A DNA stretch of 64,000 bases from Bacteroidales bacterium (GTDB lineage: Bacteria > Bacteroidota > Bacteroidia > Bacteroidales > UBA932). The DNA lies in the NCBI GenBank assembly GCA_017469845.1, contig JAFUFP010000006.1, positions 1 to 64,000 of the forward strand. The letters run 5' to 3'. The notes beneath the pieces were generated by a model. The model worked only from the letters and a program-made list of their open reading frames with translations, did not search any database and had not been told where the DNA came from. Below, piece after piece: positions 1 to 9,500 of this stretch. Within the stretch, counting starts at the first letter, position 1. Each line of letters opens with the position of its first letter. A program made the position numbers and the translations under genes.

Positions 1-226
1 ATCCGATCCCGACGGTAACGCCCTTACCTGTTCTTGGGCCCAGTGGAAAGTTTACCGCAGCTTCCAGGGTGATGTGACTATCTCCGCTCCTTCCGCAGCC
101 GAAACGTCGGTCACCATACCTTCCGATGCGAAAGCGGGTGATGTCATCCACATGATTCTGACGGTCGAGGACAACGGAACTCCCAAGTTGGCAAGTTATC
201 TGAGGACTGTGATTACCGTAGAGTAG
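1..226 (+). CDS. C-terminal end of a DUF1593/Sde182-like protein (partial)
   Basis: Only the last 74 codons are inside the window; the frame is open from position 2 to a TAG at 224-226. The peptide starts SDPDGNALTCSWAQWKVY and ends in a beta-rich stretch with DNGTPKLASYLRTVITV. This DPDG...W.Q.....G plus DNGTP...Y.R.I.TV pattern is typical of the Ig-like C-terminal domain that follows the nucleoside-hydrolase-like domain in DUF1593 (Sde182) proteins of Bacteroidota, which are usually exported. The catalytic part lies upstream of the window. A nucleoside-hydrolase-like gene also occurs at 15770-16834, so the locus may hold two such proteins. A generic cadherin/Ig-like domain of another exported protein is the alternative. 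Confidence 0.6.
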   Translation, partial: SDPDGNALTCSWAQWKVYRSFQGDVTISAPSAAETSVTIPSDAKAGDVIHMILTVEDNGTPKLASYLRTVITVE

Positions 227-253
227 GAATAAAAATATGGCTTGATAGATAGA

Positions 254-284
254 GAAGGCGTTTCGGGATTACCGAAGCGCCTTC
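254..284 (+). terminator. Hairpin after the DUF1593-like gene
   Basis: A 13-bp stem with one G-T pair (left arm 254-266, right arm 272-284, 5-nt loop) lies 27 bp after the stop codon. There is no clear T tract, so it may act as a terminator or as a 3'-end stabiliser, and it could serve the convergent small gene at 314-637 as well. Confidence 0.5.
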
Positions 285-313
285 CCGCTAATTGTCCACA
301 TGCCTTCCGGTGA

Positions 314-637
314 TTATTGCAGTTTCGCTTTCAGGGAATTGACTTCGTCCATAGAAAGGCTTGTGCATTTGCAGGCCATTTCGACGGAATAACCATGTTG
401 AAGAAGCTTGAGGGCAATTTCTTCAGCCGCTTTTTTTAAGCCTATTTTATATCCTTTTTTATATCCTATTTTATATCCTTCGATCCATCCCTTTATCCAA
501 CTCTCTTTCCATCTTTCTTTCCAGTCATTTTCGGCACTTTCCCATTCTCTTCTCCTTTTATCATCCCTCTTTATATAGGAAAGGAACGACTTTTCAGCTT
601 CAGCTCGCAATTCTGCGTAATTGAATGAAATCTCCAT
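314..637 (-). pseudogene. C-terminal remnant of an Rpn-type PD-(D/E)XK nuclease/transposase
   Basis: A 107-residue ORF, highly charged, with a tetrad-spaced repeat (GYKIGYKKGYKIG, residues about 54-66) followed by a helix-turn-like end 'LLQHGYSVEMACKCTSLSMDEVNSLK'-type segment. Rpn-family (PF12784/PDDEXK transposase) proteins of Bacteroidota end in this way: a lysine/glutamate-rich G-x-x-x-G repeat, then a short domain of the kind 'G.s.e.Ia..tgLs.eeI..L'. The N-terminal nuclease domain, normally about 200 residues, is absent, and no continuation is visible in the 400 bp upstream of the start. I therefore read it as a truncated copy, although a small stand-alone protein is possible. It is more AT-rich than its neighbours. 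Confidence 0.55.
437..487 (-). repeat. Short in-gene tandem repeat in the Rpn remnant
   Basis: The plus strand reads repeated TATATCC units separated by T-rich runs (tattttatatcc occurs twice). On the minus strand this encodes the GYKIGYKKGYKIG tetrads. Slippage here would change the number of repeat units. Confidence 0.6.
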
Positions 638-1052
638 ATTCTGTTATTTTGTGATTCGACGTTCATGTTTGCCTCTCTTATTTACAGTCTTCCTTACGGA
701 ATACTCCGATATAGGATGGGGCTATTATTGCGGTTTGTTCGTTTTTTTTACCTTAAAGGGGATTTCCCGACCCGGTGTGGGGAGAGAAATTCTTCAACTT
801 CCTCGGATATAAGGATGCTCCGCATCGCAAACCTAAGATTTCTCCACCGGATGATGAAATCTTTGCAAACCTTGCAACGGATATTTTCAAAGGAAGGAAC
901 TTCAGTTCGTTATTGCACTTCGAGGTGATATTTGGACTATCCGTCAAGTTTTTGGATTATGCGGAAAAAAAACATGGTACTTTTACATTAATTTTGTATC
1001 GGTCCATTGTGACTTTACCAAACCGCACAGAAACACAAACACAAATCTCATA
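638..1052. other. AT-rich intergenic region upstream of the GH2-GH30 operon
   Basis: No convincing gene is seen; the short ORFs on both strands (for example 665-928 and 775-1053 plus) have no recognisable content. It holds an 8-bp inverted repeat (AAGATTTC 836-843 / GAAATCTT 856-863) and, at its 3' end, the operator and promoter described separately at 931-996. Confidence 0.6.
931..996 (+). promoter_or_regulatory. Probable HTCS operator and promoter of the GH2-GH30 operon
   Basis: Two direct copies of TTTGGA at 931-936 and 951-956 (20-bp step) continue as TTTGGACTAT and TTTTTGGATTATGCGGAAA. A perfect Bacteroidota -7 element, TAATTTTG, sits at 989-996, giving a leader of about 50 nt before the GH2 ATG at 1053. 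The same arrangement, with nearly the same bases and the same distance from the second TTTGGA to the -7 element (38 bp), precedes susC-1 at 10705-10771. The regulator is inferred to be HTCS-1. Confidence 0.65.
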
Positions 1053-4000
1053 ATGAAAGCATTTTATTCCGTTATCGGGAGTGCCGCATTGATTCTTGCG
1101 GCAGCTCTTCCTTCGGGGGCTCAGAACAAGCCCTTCATGGAAGACCTTCCCTATTATGTGAACAATCTCGAAGTATTCGGAACGGGACAGGAACCGGGAC
1201 GCGCGTTCCACATCCCGGGAAAGAATCTCTCCCTCAACGGGACGTGGAAGTTCGGTTACTATGACTGTCCTTCCGACGTGCCTTCAAACTTCTTCTCCAC
1301 TTCCTTCAATGACCGCAAGTGGGGAACAATAGAAGTACCCTCGAACTGGGAAATGCAGGGATACGGACAGGCTCTGTTCCGTAACATAACGACCCCTTTC
1401 CCGAGGAAGATGCCCTCGTCGATGCTCGACCAGTATCGCAAGGTGATCAATGACCCCAATTCCACCGATCGTGAGAAACAGATGGCACAGATGCGTCTCC
1501 AGAGGGCTCAAGGCGGTGATCCCTTTGCCGTTGAAGTCCCTTATACACCGCTGGATTACAACCCCACCGGAGCTTACAGGACATCCTTCACTCTTCCTTC
1601 ATCATGGAAAGGTGACCAGATTTTCCTTCGTTTCGAGAAAGTCGCTTCCGCTTCATTCGTTTGGGTGAACGGCCAGCAGGTCGGTTACAACGAGGGTGCC
1701 CAGGAGCCTTCCGAGTACAACATCACCAAGTTCGTGAAGCCGGGAAAGAATACAGTGGCTGTCCTCGTCCTCAAGTACTCCGACGGATACTATCTCGAAA
1801 GCCAGGACTATTGGCGTCTTGCAGGTATCTTCGACGACGTGACTGTATATGCCGCTCCTCAGGCACGTATCTGGGACTGGCAGGTGATAACGGACTTCGA
1901 CTCGTCGTATACTGACTCCCAGCTTTCGATCGCCGTTGACGTCCGCACCTGGAACGCCTCCGGTGACGGATACAAGGTGAAGGCGACCGTTTCGAGGAAA
2001 GGTAGTGAAGTCGTCACGATGACTTCTTCTCCTCTTTCGATGAAGACCAATGCCACCGGAACGGCCAGGCTCGCTTCAACCGTCAAGTCTCCCGCCAAGT
2101 GGTCTTCGGAGACTCCCGAACTTTATGACCTCAACCTCACTTTGCTTGACCCTTCAGGAAAGGAAGTGGATTCAATAAACAAGAGGATAGGATTCAAGAA
2201 GACTGAGATCCGTAACGGTGTTTTCTACCTCAATGGAGTTCCTCTCAAAGTCAGTGCCGAATGCTCCCACATGCAGCATCCTGAAATGGGTCACGCAATG
2301 ACAGAGGAAGTTGTCCGTCAGGATATCGAAATCCTGAAGAAATTCAACTTCAACGCTGTACGTACTTCACACTATCCTCCCGTGAACGAGTATCTGGATC
2401 TTGCTGACGAGTACGGTCTGTTCGTTATTGACGAGACCGGTGACGAGGCTCATGCGACTGAGTATGTCTGCGACATGCCCGAATTCACTCCCATGTACCG
2501 TGAAAGGGTAAGGCAGATGGTCCTCCGTGACCGTAACCACGCCTGCGTCCTTTTCTGGAGCGCAGGAAACGAGAGCGGTGAAGGGAACAACATTACCGAG
2601 GTGGTCAAGGAAGGTAAGTCCCTCGATCCCACCAGATTCTGGATGTACGGAGGAAACTCCGCAGTTCACCCCGCCGAGGACATCGTCGGACCCCGTTATC
2701 CCTCTCCTTTCGAGCATGAGATCCGCTACGGTATCGACCAGACCGACCTTCGTCCTTCATTCATGGACGAGTATCTTTCAGTCGCCGGTAACGGTGGCGG
2801 CGGAATGGACGACTACTGGGATGAAATCTACCAGCATCCCAAGCTCATGGGTGGTGCGATCTGGGATTTCGTGAGCGTGGGTATCACCGAACCCACCAGG
2901 GCCCTTGTCGACAAGTCCGGCAATGACACTCCCGCTCATATAATGGGTAGGGCGAAGCTCGTCCCCGGCAAGACCGGAAAGGGAATTGACCTTTACCGCA
3001 CCGACCAGTGGGTCCAGGTCTACAGGGCCGACAATGTCGAAATCTCCGGCAATCAGCTCACTCTCACCCTCGACATCTATCCGAGGCTTTATAACCGTAG
3101 CGGCGGATTCCTCATCACGAAGGGAAGCAACCAGTTCGGCCTCAAGCAGCAGGGTGCAGACAAACTCGACTTCTATATCGACACCGGCTCCAAGCAGACC
3201 CTTACAGCATCCCTTCCTTCCGATTGGGAGAACAAGTGGCACAATGTGACCGCCGTCTATGACGGAAGCAAGATGGCCATTTACATCGACGGAAGCGAAG
3301 TCGCTTCTCAGCCCGCCCGCGGAAATATCCGCAACCTTCCTCTCTCGCTTTGTATCGGTCGTAACGAGGAATACGGCGGACAGGAGACTGACGTCTATAT
3401 CTGCGACGCCGTCATCGACAATGTCGGTGTCTTCGCCAAGGCTGTTGAGCCCGGAAAGGTATCAGCCGAAGGATCAGCCCTCTGGCTCGACTTCGAGGAG
3501 GAGAAGAACGAAGGAACGTTCTACTCATACGGCGTCGGTGCACGTACCTACGGCTCCATTTGGCCGAACCGTGTTCCCCAGCCCGAGATGTACCAGATGA
3601 AGAAATCCACCCAGCCTCTGAAGTTCACTTTCGCAGGTGACGGACAGGTGGAGGTGTGGAACAGGAACCATTTCCTCAACGCTTCTTTCTACAAGACTAC
3701 CTGGAGCCTCATGGAGGACGACAAGGTCATCGCTTCGGGAGAACTCAATCTCGACGTGGCCCCTCTTTCAAGGAAGGTCGTTTCCGTCCCTTACACCATG
3801 CCTACCATTGTCCCCGGAAAGGAATACAGGCTTGACATCAGCTCCGTTCTCCGCAAGGACGAACTCTGGGCTCCGGCAGGATTCGAGATCTCATGGGATC
3901 AGATAGAGTTCCCTTCATGGAGCGTTCCCGCTCGTCCTGAGAAGGTTACCGGAAAGGTCACCCTTTCTCAGAATTCAGATCTCATCAAGGCTGAAGGAAA

Positions 4001-4913
4001 CGGATTCTCGTACGGATTCGATCCCAAGACCGGACACCTCGTGTCAATGGTCTCCGGTGGAAAGGAGATGCTTTCTTCACCTATGGTTCTCAATCTCTGG
4101 AGAGCGCCCCTCGCCAACGAACTGGACGGATGGAACAGCCGCAGCGCCGGTCAGGTTTCCGTATCGGGATACGGCTCCATCGGTCATTCTTCAGTCCTCG
4201 CTTCGCATTATTACGCTGCCGGTCTTGACCGCCTCAATACGATGACGGTATCCGTTAATCCCCGTCAGGCCGGAGATGCGGTCATCATCGATGTCCGTGA
4301 AATCGTCACGATGGGAGCTGCTCAGACCCGTCAGCTCGACGCCTACATCATGGGAACGTCCTACAACGGCTTCGAGAGCATGTACTCTTACAGGATCGAG
4401 GGCAACGGAACCATGACCGTGTCCCACACGTTGAGGCCTCAGGGAACAATGCCTTCATGGCTTCCCAGAATCGGTCTCACCCTCGACATTGACAAGTCGC
4501 TTTCCAACGTCAAGTGGTACGGTAGGGGACCTCAGGAGAACTATCCTGACCGCAAGAGCGGATACCGCATCGGCATCTACGAGGATACCGTCGAGAACAT
4601 GTACGAGGCTTACCTCATCCCTCAGGACAACGGCCTGAGGACCGACAACCGCTTCGTCACTCTCACCGACGCTTCCGGAAAGGGCTTCACCGTGAAGATG
4701 GACGTGCCTTTCGCTTTCAGCGCCAGCGAGTACTCGACCGACAACCTCACCAAGGCGGTGTACACTTATCAGCTGAAGAAGGCGGACGACATCACCCTCA
4801 ATCTGGATTACGCCACCTCAGGTGTCGGTTGTACCGCACGCGGTATCTTCGACTCTTACAGGGCATATCCTATGGGATATCAGCGTACCCTCACATTCAC
4901 GCCGGTCAAATAA
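1053..4913 (+). CDS. Exported GH2 beta-galactosidase (LacZ type) with LamG insertion
   Basis: 1286 residues with a Sec signal peptide (cleavage near ALPSGAQ, about residue 23), so exported or periplasmic. Domain order: sugar-binding jelly roll (about 60-245), Ig-like (250-345), TIM barrel (350-605), a LamG/concanavalin-like domain (about 625-800, containing WHNVTAVYDGSKMAIYIDG), Ig-like domain 4 (about 840-950) and the large C-terminal Bgal_small domain (970-1285, with WYGRGPQENYPDRKSG). The acid/base is E507 in SAGNESGEG and the predicted nucleophile is E573 in FMDEYLS. LacZ proteins are usually about 1030 residues; the extra length is the LamG domain placed between barrel and domain 4. First gene of a two-gene operon with the GH30 (24-bp gap). 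The likely reaction is removal of terminal beta-galactosyl (or a related beta-glycosyl) unit; specificity is unproven. Confidence 0.85.
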   Translation: MKAFYSVIGSAALILAAALPSGAQNKPFMEDLPYYVNNLEVFGTGQEPGRAFHIPGKNLSLNGTWKFGYYDCPSDVPSNFFSTSFNDRKWGTIEVPSNWEMQGYGQALFRNITTPFPRKMPSSMLDQYRKVINDPNSTDREKQMAQMRLQRAQGGDPFAVEVPYTPLDYNPTGAYRTSFTLPSSWKGDQIFLRFEKVASASFVWVNGQQVGYNEGAQEPSEYNITKFVKPGKNTVAVLVLKYSDGYYLESQDYWRLAGIFDDVTVYAAPQARIWDWQVITDFDSSYTDSQLSIAVDVRTWNASGDGYKVKATVSRKGSEVVTMTSSPLSMKTNATGTARLASTVKSPAKWSSETPELYDLNLTLLDPSGKEVDSINKRIGFKKTEIRNGVFYLNGVPLKVSAECSHMQHPEMGHAMTEEVVRQDIEILKKFNFNAVRTSHYPPVNEYLDLADEYGLFVIDETGDEAHATEYVCDMPEFTPMYRERVRQMVLRDRNHACVLFWSAGNESGEGNNITEVVKEGKSLDPTRFWMYGGNSAVHPAEDIVGPRYPSPFEHEIRYGIDQTDLRPSFMDEYLSVAGNGGGGMDDYWDEIYQHPKLMGGAIWDFVSVGITEPTRALVDKSGNDTPAHIMGRAKLVPGKTGKGIDLYRTDQWVQVYRADNVEISGNQLTLTLDIYPRLYNRSGGFLITKGSNQFGLKQQGADKLDFYIDTGSKQTLTASLPSDWENKWHNVTAVYDGSKMAIYIDGSEVASQPARGNIRNLPLSLCIGRNEEYGGQETDVYICDAVIDNVGVFAKAVEPGKVSAEGSALWLDFEEEKNEGTFYSYGVGARTYGSIWPNRVPQPEMYQMKKSTQPLKFTFAGDGQVEVWNRNHFLNASFYKTTWSLMEDDKVIASGELNLDVAPLSRKVVSVPYTMPTIVPGKEYRLDISSVLRKDELWAPAGFEISWDQIEFPSWSVPARPEKVTGKVTLSQNSDLIKAEGNGFSYGFDPKTGHLVSMVSGGKEMLSSPMVLNLWRAPLANELDGWNSRSAGQVSVSGYGSIGHSSVLASHYYAAGLDRLNTMTVSVNPRQAGDAVIIDVREIVTMGAAQTRQLDAYIMGTSYNGFESMYSYRIEGNGTMTVSHTLRPQGTMPSWLPRIGLTLDIDKSLSNVKWYGRGPQENYPDRKSGYRIGIYEDTVENMYEAYLIPQDNGLRTDNRFVTLTDASGKGFTVKMDVPFAFSASEYSTDNLTKAVYTYQLKKADDITLNLDYATSGVGCTARGIFDSYRAYPMGYQRTLTFTPVK

Positions 4914-4937
4914 AAGCAATTCTAATCTATAAATAGT

Positions 4938-6452
4938 ATGATGAAAACTGTTTCAAAAGTATCTCTAATCGCTTCAGTAGCTGTGCTCTGCGCCTGCTCC
5001 GGAGGCGAAATCGAATGGGTTTCCACAACTTTCGAAACCCCCTGGCAGGCCCAGGACACGGAAACCGTCACTTCCGACCCCTCTGAAGCCACTCTCATTG
5101 TCGATCCCGCTCTTGTCGGACAGAAAGTGGAGGGCTTCGGAACTGCCGCCAGTGAACTGAGCTGGGACTCGATCAATATCCTTACTCAGGAGGAGAAGGA
5201 CTCCATCTTCAAAGAGCTCTTCGCTCCCGGAGTCGGAGCTTCCCTCGTCATGGCGAGAACCCCCATCGGAGCCAGCGATTTCGCGAAAGAGTACTATTCA
5301 TACGATGATGTCGACGGGGACTTCTCCCTTGAGCATTTCTCGGTCGAAAGGGATGAAAACTATCTTCTTCCCTTCCTTCTGAGCGCCAAGAAGGCGAATC
5401 CTTCCCTCAAGGTCTGGGGATCCCCCTGGTGCCCTCCTTCATGGATGAAGGTGAACAAGCACTACGCCAACTCCTCGACGGCTCCCATCGCAAGGCGTAT
5501 GGCCGAGATGCGCAAGAGGATGGCCGAAATGCCCCAGGACATAAGGGCAACCGGCGGAAGCACATTCGGCTTCAATCCTATGAACCTCGGCGACAACGGT
5601 CTTTCCGAGGATATGCAGATCAGCGAGGGAACCGACGCCTTCAATCTTCAGCCCGAGTACCTCGACGCCTATGCCCGTTATTTCGGGAAGTATGTCGACG
5701 CGTACAAGGAAAAGGGTATAGATATCTATATGGTAATGCCCCAGAACGAGCCCAACTCGGCACAGTGGTATCCCGCCTGCACATGGACTCCTGACGGACT
5801 GAAGAAGTTCATCTCCGTCCTCGGTCCCGAGATGGAGAAGAGGGGAGTGGAAGTATGGCTCGGAACGATCGAAAGGGCTGATGTGAACATGTGGAATCAG
5901 ATCGTCCTCGATCCTTCCGCCGGCAAGTACATAAAGGGTATGGGCTTCCAGTGGGCAGGAAAGGACGCCCTTCCCGGACTCCATGAGCAGTTCCCCGAAC
6001 TCCCTTGCTACCAGAGTGAGCAGGAGTGCGGAAACGGTGCCAATGACTGGAAAGGAGCCATGCATTCTTGGGACCTTCTGAAGGAGTACTTCACAAAGGG
6101 CGTCACCGGATACTTCTACTGGAACACTTCCCTTTTCGAAGGAGAGTCCAGCTCATGGGGATGGAACCAGAATTCACTCATCACGGTGAATCGCGAGAAG
6201 AAGACCTTCAGGTACACTCCCGAGTACTATATCCTCAAGCATGCCAGCCACTATGTGAAGCCCGGAGCCAGCTTCCTTCTTACCGAAGGAACCTATGAGG
6301 ACGCCATCGCATTCGTCAATCCTGACGGAAAAGTGGTTGTTCTGGCCGCCAATCAGACTGAAGAGGCGAAGCCTCTCACGGTTAGCATAAAAGGGAAGAA
6401 TCATACTTTCGTTCTCCCTGCGGCTTCCCTCAGCACCATCGTGTTGCCATAG
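4938..6452 (+). CDS. GH30-family lipoprotein glycosidase (GH30_3-like)
   Basis: 504 residues from the first of two adjacent ATGs. The lipobox SVAVLCACSGG marks it as a lipoprotein, probably outer-membrane attached. GH30 hallmarks: GFGTAASELSW near the start of the barrel, SPWCPPSWMK, acid/base E271 in MPQNEPNSAQW, and nucleophile E361 in QSEQECGNG. The SE-x-ECG-x-G form resembles GH30_3 beta-1,6-glucanases more than the xylanase subfamilies. A C-terminal beta-sandwich (about 425-504) completes the usual architecture. It follows the GH2 by 24 bp and shares its promoter; an intrinsic terminator follows. The role is cleavage of a beta-linked glucan or related glycoside at the cell surface. The subfamily call is inference from the motif only. 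Confidence 0.82.
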   Translation: MMKTVSKVSLIASVAVLCACSGGEIEWVSTTFETPWQAQDTETVTSDPSEATLIVDPALVGQKVEGFGTAASELSWDSINILTQEEKDSIFKELFAPGVGASLVMARTPIGASDFAKEYYSYDDVDGDFSLEHFSVERDENYLLPFLLSAKKANPSLKVWGSPWCPPSWMKVNKHYANSSTAPIARRMAEMRKRMAEMPQDIRATGGSTFGFNPMNLGDNGLSEDMQISEGTDAFNLQPEYLDAYARYFGKYVDAYKEKGIDIYMVMPQNEPNSAQWYPACTWTPDGLKKFISVLGPEMEKRGVEVWLGTIERADVNMWNQIVLDPSAGKYIKGMGFQWAGKDALPGLHEQFPELPCYQSEQECGNGANDWKGAMHSWDLLKEYFTKGVTGYFYWNTSLFEGESSSWGWNQNSLITVNREKKTFRYTPEYYILKHASHYVKPGASFLLTEGTYEDAIAFVNPDGKVVVLAANQTEEAKPLTVSIKGKNHTFVLPAASLSTIVLP

Positions 6453-6480
6453 GATTGATTTGTCTTGTGAAAGAACTGAA

Positions 6481-6517
6481 GAAGGCGATATCCTTTCGAG
6501 GATGTCGCCTTCTTTTT
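6481..6517 (+). terminator. Intrinsic terminator of the GH2-GH30 operon
   Basis: 14-bp stem (6481-6494 with 6499-6512, one wobble), TTCG tetraloop, then a run of five T. It lies between the convergent GH30 and HTCS-1 genes. Confidence 0.85.
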
Positions 6518-6593
6518 GGACGTTTATCTTGATTGATGAACACAGGATAGCTGACTGTTTTCAAAAGACTTGAAGGGTTGGAACCTCTGATGA

Positions 6594-9500
6594 TCAGCCC
6601 TGGTATTCGCTGGGAGGAACCCCGAATCTTTTCTTGAAGAGGGAGGAGAACTTCGAAGGAGATGAGAATCCTGTCATGTCGGCGATCTGCGAGATGGGGT
6701 ACTTGCCTTCCTTGAGAAGCTCCGCGGCGCGGCTTAGTTTATACTGCTTGAAGAATCCGATCGGGGTCTCACCCGTAAGACCTTTGACTTTGTAGAAGAG
6801 TTTCGATCTTGAAATGAATAGGGCTTCGGCCATCTTCTCGACGTCAAGTTCAGGATTCGAGAGTTCGTTCTCCATGAGGGAGTATAGAGACGAGAGGAAC
6901 TTGCTGTCCTGTTCCGATAGGGCGCTTTGGTCGATTTCCTCGGTACTTGTAGCCGTTTGGAGCATGGATTTGAGCCGGTCTCGGTTGTCGAGCTGCGAGC
7001 GGATGAGGGACCGGAGGTAGAACGGGTCGAACGGCTTGTTGACGTAGGCGTCAGCTCCGCTGTCAAGACCCTCGATCTGGTTCTCGACAGTTGTTTTCGC
7101 CGTGACCAGGATCACCGGCAGATGGCTGAGGTCCTTGTCACGCTTGATTTCCCGGCAAAGCTCGTATCCGTCTTTCCCCGGCATCGCGACATCGCTCAGG
7201 ATGAGGTCCGGATAATCGGTTTTCATCGTCTCCAGGGCGGATTCCGCATCGTAGCGGCCTATGATCCGGTAGTCGGGCGAAAGGATGTCTTTGAGATATT
7301 TGACGATTTCGGTTTCATCGTCGACCACGAGAATGGTCTTCTTTCCGTCCTTGTCGTCTTCGGGGAGCGGATCTTCCTCGATTTTGGACACTTTGATCTT
7401 CGGCATCACGGGAGCGTTGCCCCATTCGCTTTGTGAGTACACGCTCTGGTCAGCGGGAAGGAGAAGGGTCATAGTCGTTCCCTGTCCGGCTGCCCTGTCG
7501 GATGCCCATATGAGACCGTGATGAAGCGTAGTCAGCAGTTTCACGTAGTAAAGACCTATGCCGGTCCCGAAATTGTAGCTGCCTCTGGATGCGCTTTTTA
7601 TCTGGAAATATCTTTCGAAAATCTTTTCCTTGAGGTTGTCCGGAATGCCCACTCCGGAATCCGACACCCTTATCCTCGCGTATTTCGAGTCGAGGATATT
7701 CTCCGGATGAGGTGCGGTCTGACGGGCTTCCTGTGCGGAGATCACATCGAAGAGTACTGAAATGCTGCCTCCTTCCTGAGTGTACTTGCAGGAATTGGAA
7801 AGGAGGTTCATCATGATTTTCCCCAGTTTGTCTTCGTCCACAGGCATCGGGAAAGTCTTTTCGCTGAACATGTGCTCCAGTGTGATGCCTTTTTCCTTGG
7901 CCTGCTCGGAGAAAATGTCCACGCTGTCTTCAAGAATGGGGACAATGTCCTTCTCCGCTACCTGCAGAGGTAGCGCGTCTCCTTCCAGACGGTTGAAGTC
8001 CATCATCTGGTTCACAAGCTTGAGCATCCTGTCGACGCTCCTCTGGACAGTCCCGACGAGCCGTTTCTCCTCGGAGTCGGTATTCTTGCTCGCTGACAGA
8101 AGTGATATCGGTCCTGAAATCAGGGTGAGAGGAGTCCGGAACTCATGCGCCACATTGGCGAAGAAGTTCATGTTCATCTTGTTGATCCGCCTTTCCTGCT
8201 CCTTTTCCTGCTCAGCCTTGTGTGCCGCAGCAGCGCTGCGCCGGGCTTTGATGCCATAGTGGGCCAAAGTTGAAAGGATAGCTATCGTGGCCATCAGATA
8301 GAGGATGAAAGCCCACCATGAAAGCCAAGGCGAAGCTTTGACCCTCACCATGAGGGAAACCTCCTTGGGCTTGACCGTGCCGTAGTCATTACCGATCCTC
8401 ACTCTGAAAAGATGCCTGCCGGGGCTCAGGTTGGAGTAATAAGCCTCGTGGTTGTTTCCGGCTTCGACCCAGTATTTGTCCGCACCTTCCATCATGTAGG
8501 AGTAGCGTGACCTTCCGCTTTCGTGGTAATCAAGGGCTGCGTAGGAGAGACTGATGCCGTTCTGACGGTGGGTCAGGGTGATGCCCTCGGTAAGGGAGAG
8601 ACTTTTCTTCAATGGAGAATCTTCTCCGGGCCTTACGAGGTCATTGTGGATCTTCAGATACTCAAGGTGCAGAGGTATGTCAACCTGACTTTTCATGTCG
8701 TCGGGATTGACGGTGGTTATTCCGTGGTATCCTCCGAAAACGATCGTACCGTCAGGAAGTTTGGCTGAACATCTGTCGGTAAAATAGTTGCCTCCGATTC
8801 CGTCGGAGGAAGAGTAGTTGGTGAAGGTCCCGTTTTCCCTTGACCATACGCCTATTCCGGAGAGACTGCTGACCCAGATGTTCCCTTCGCCGTCCTCCTC
8901 TATGCCGGCGATGTCTTCGCAGGGTGCTCCTTTAATGTCTTCGATCTCCCCGCTGGCGGTATCGTATCTCAAAAGTCCCGCCGTGTCGGTCCCGAACCAG
9001 ATGAAGCCGTAGTTGTCTTCGTATACGCAGGTGGGGATGAAGAGATTTCCGCCGAGCACTTCCTTGAAAGTCTTTTCGTCGACGAGAGGATGATGTTCAA
9101 GGGTTTCGGGGTCGAATACCTGGATGTTCGCCGGATGGGCTCCGACGAGCATCCCGACCGAGGAGTTGTACATCAGGGAAATCTGGTAGTATCTTCCGGC
9201 GGGGAATATCGGGACCCTCTTCAGTGAACCGTCATCCAGGAGAGCGTAGATTTCGTTCTCGAACGCTCCGGCCCACACGCTACCGCTGTCGTCCTGTGTG
9301 AAGTCCAGTATTCGGCTGACAGAGTACGAACTCTCATGGTGGAGGACCTTGCCGTCCCAATTGTAACGCCTTGTCACTCCGTCATTGCTGCAAATGAACA
9401 ACCGTCCTTGGGAGTCAGCGAATATTTGGGTGATGGCCCCTGTGATACTCTCTCCGTTCGTGTCGCGATGCTCCAGGGTCACTTCCTTGATCCTCCCTTC

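Noticed and set aside
5439..6065. Antisense frame (208 codons) opposite GH30
   Set aside because: The GH30 frame contains both catalytic glutamates and the lipobox; the antisense product is featureless.
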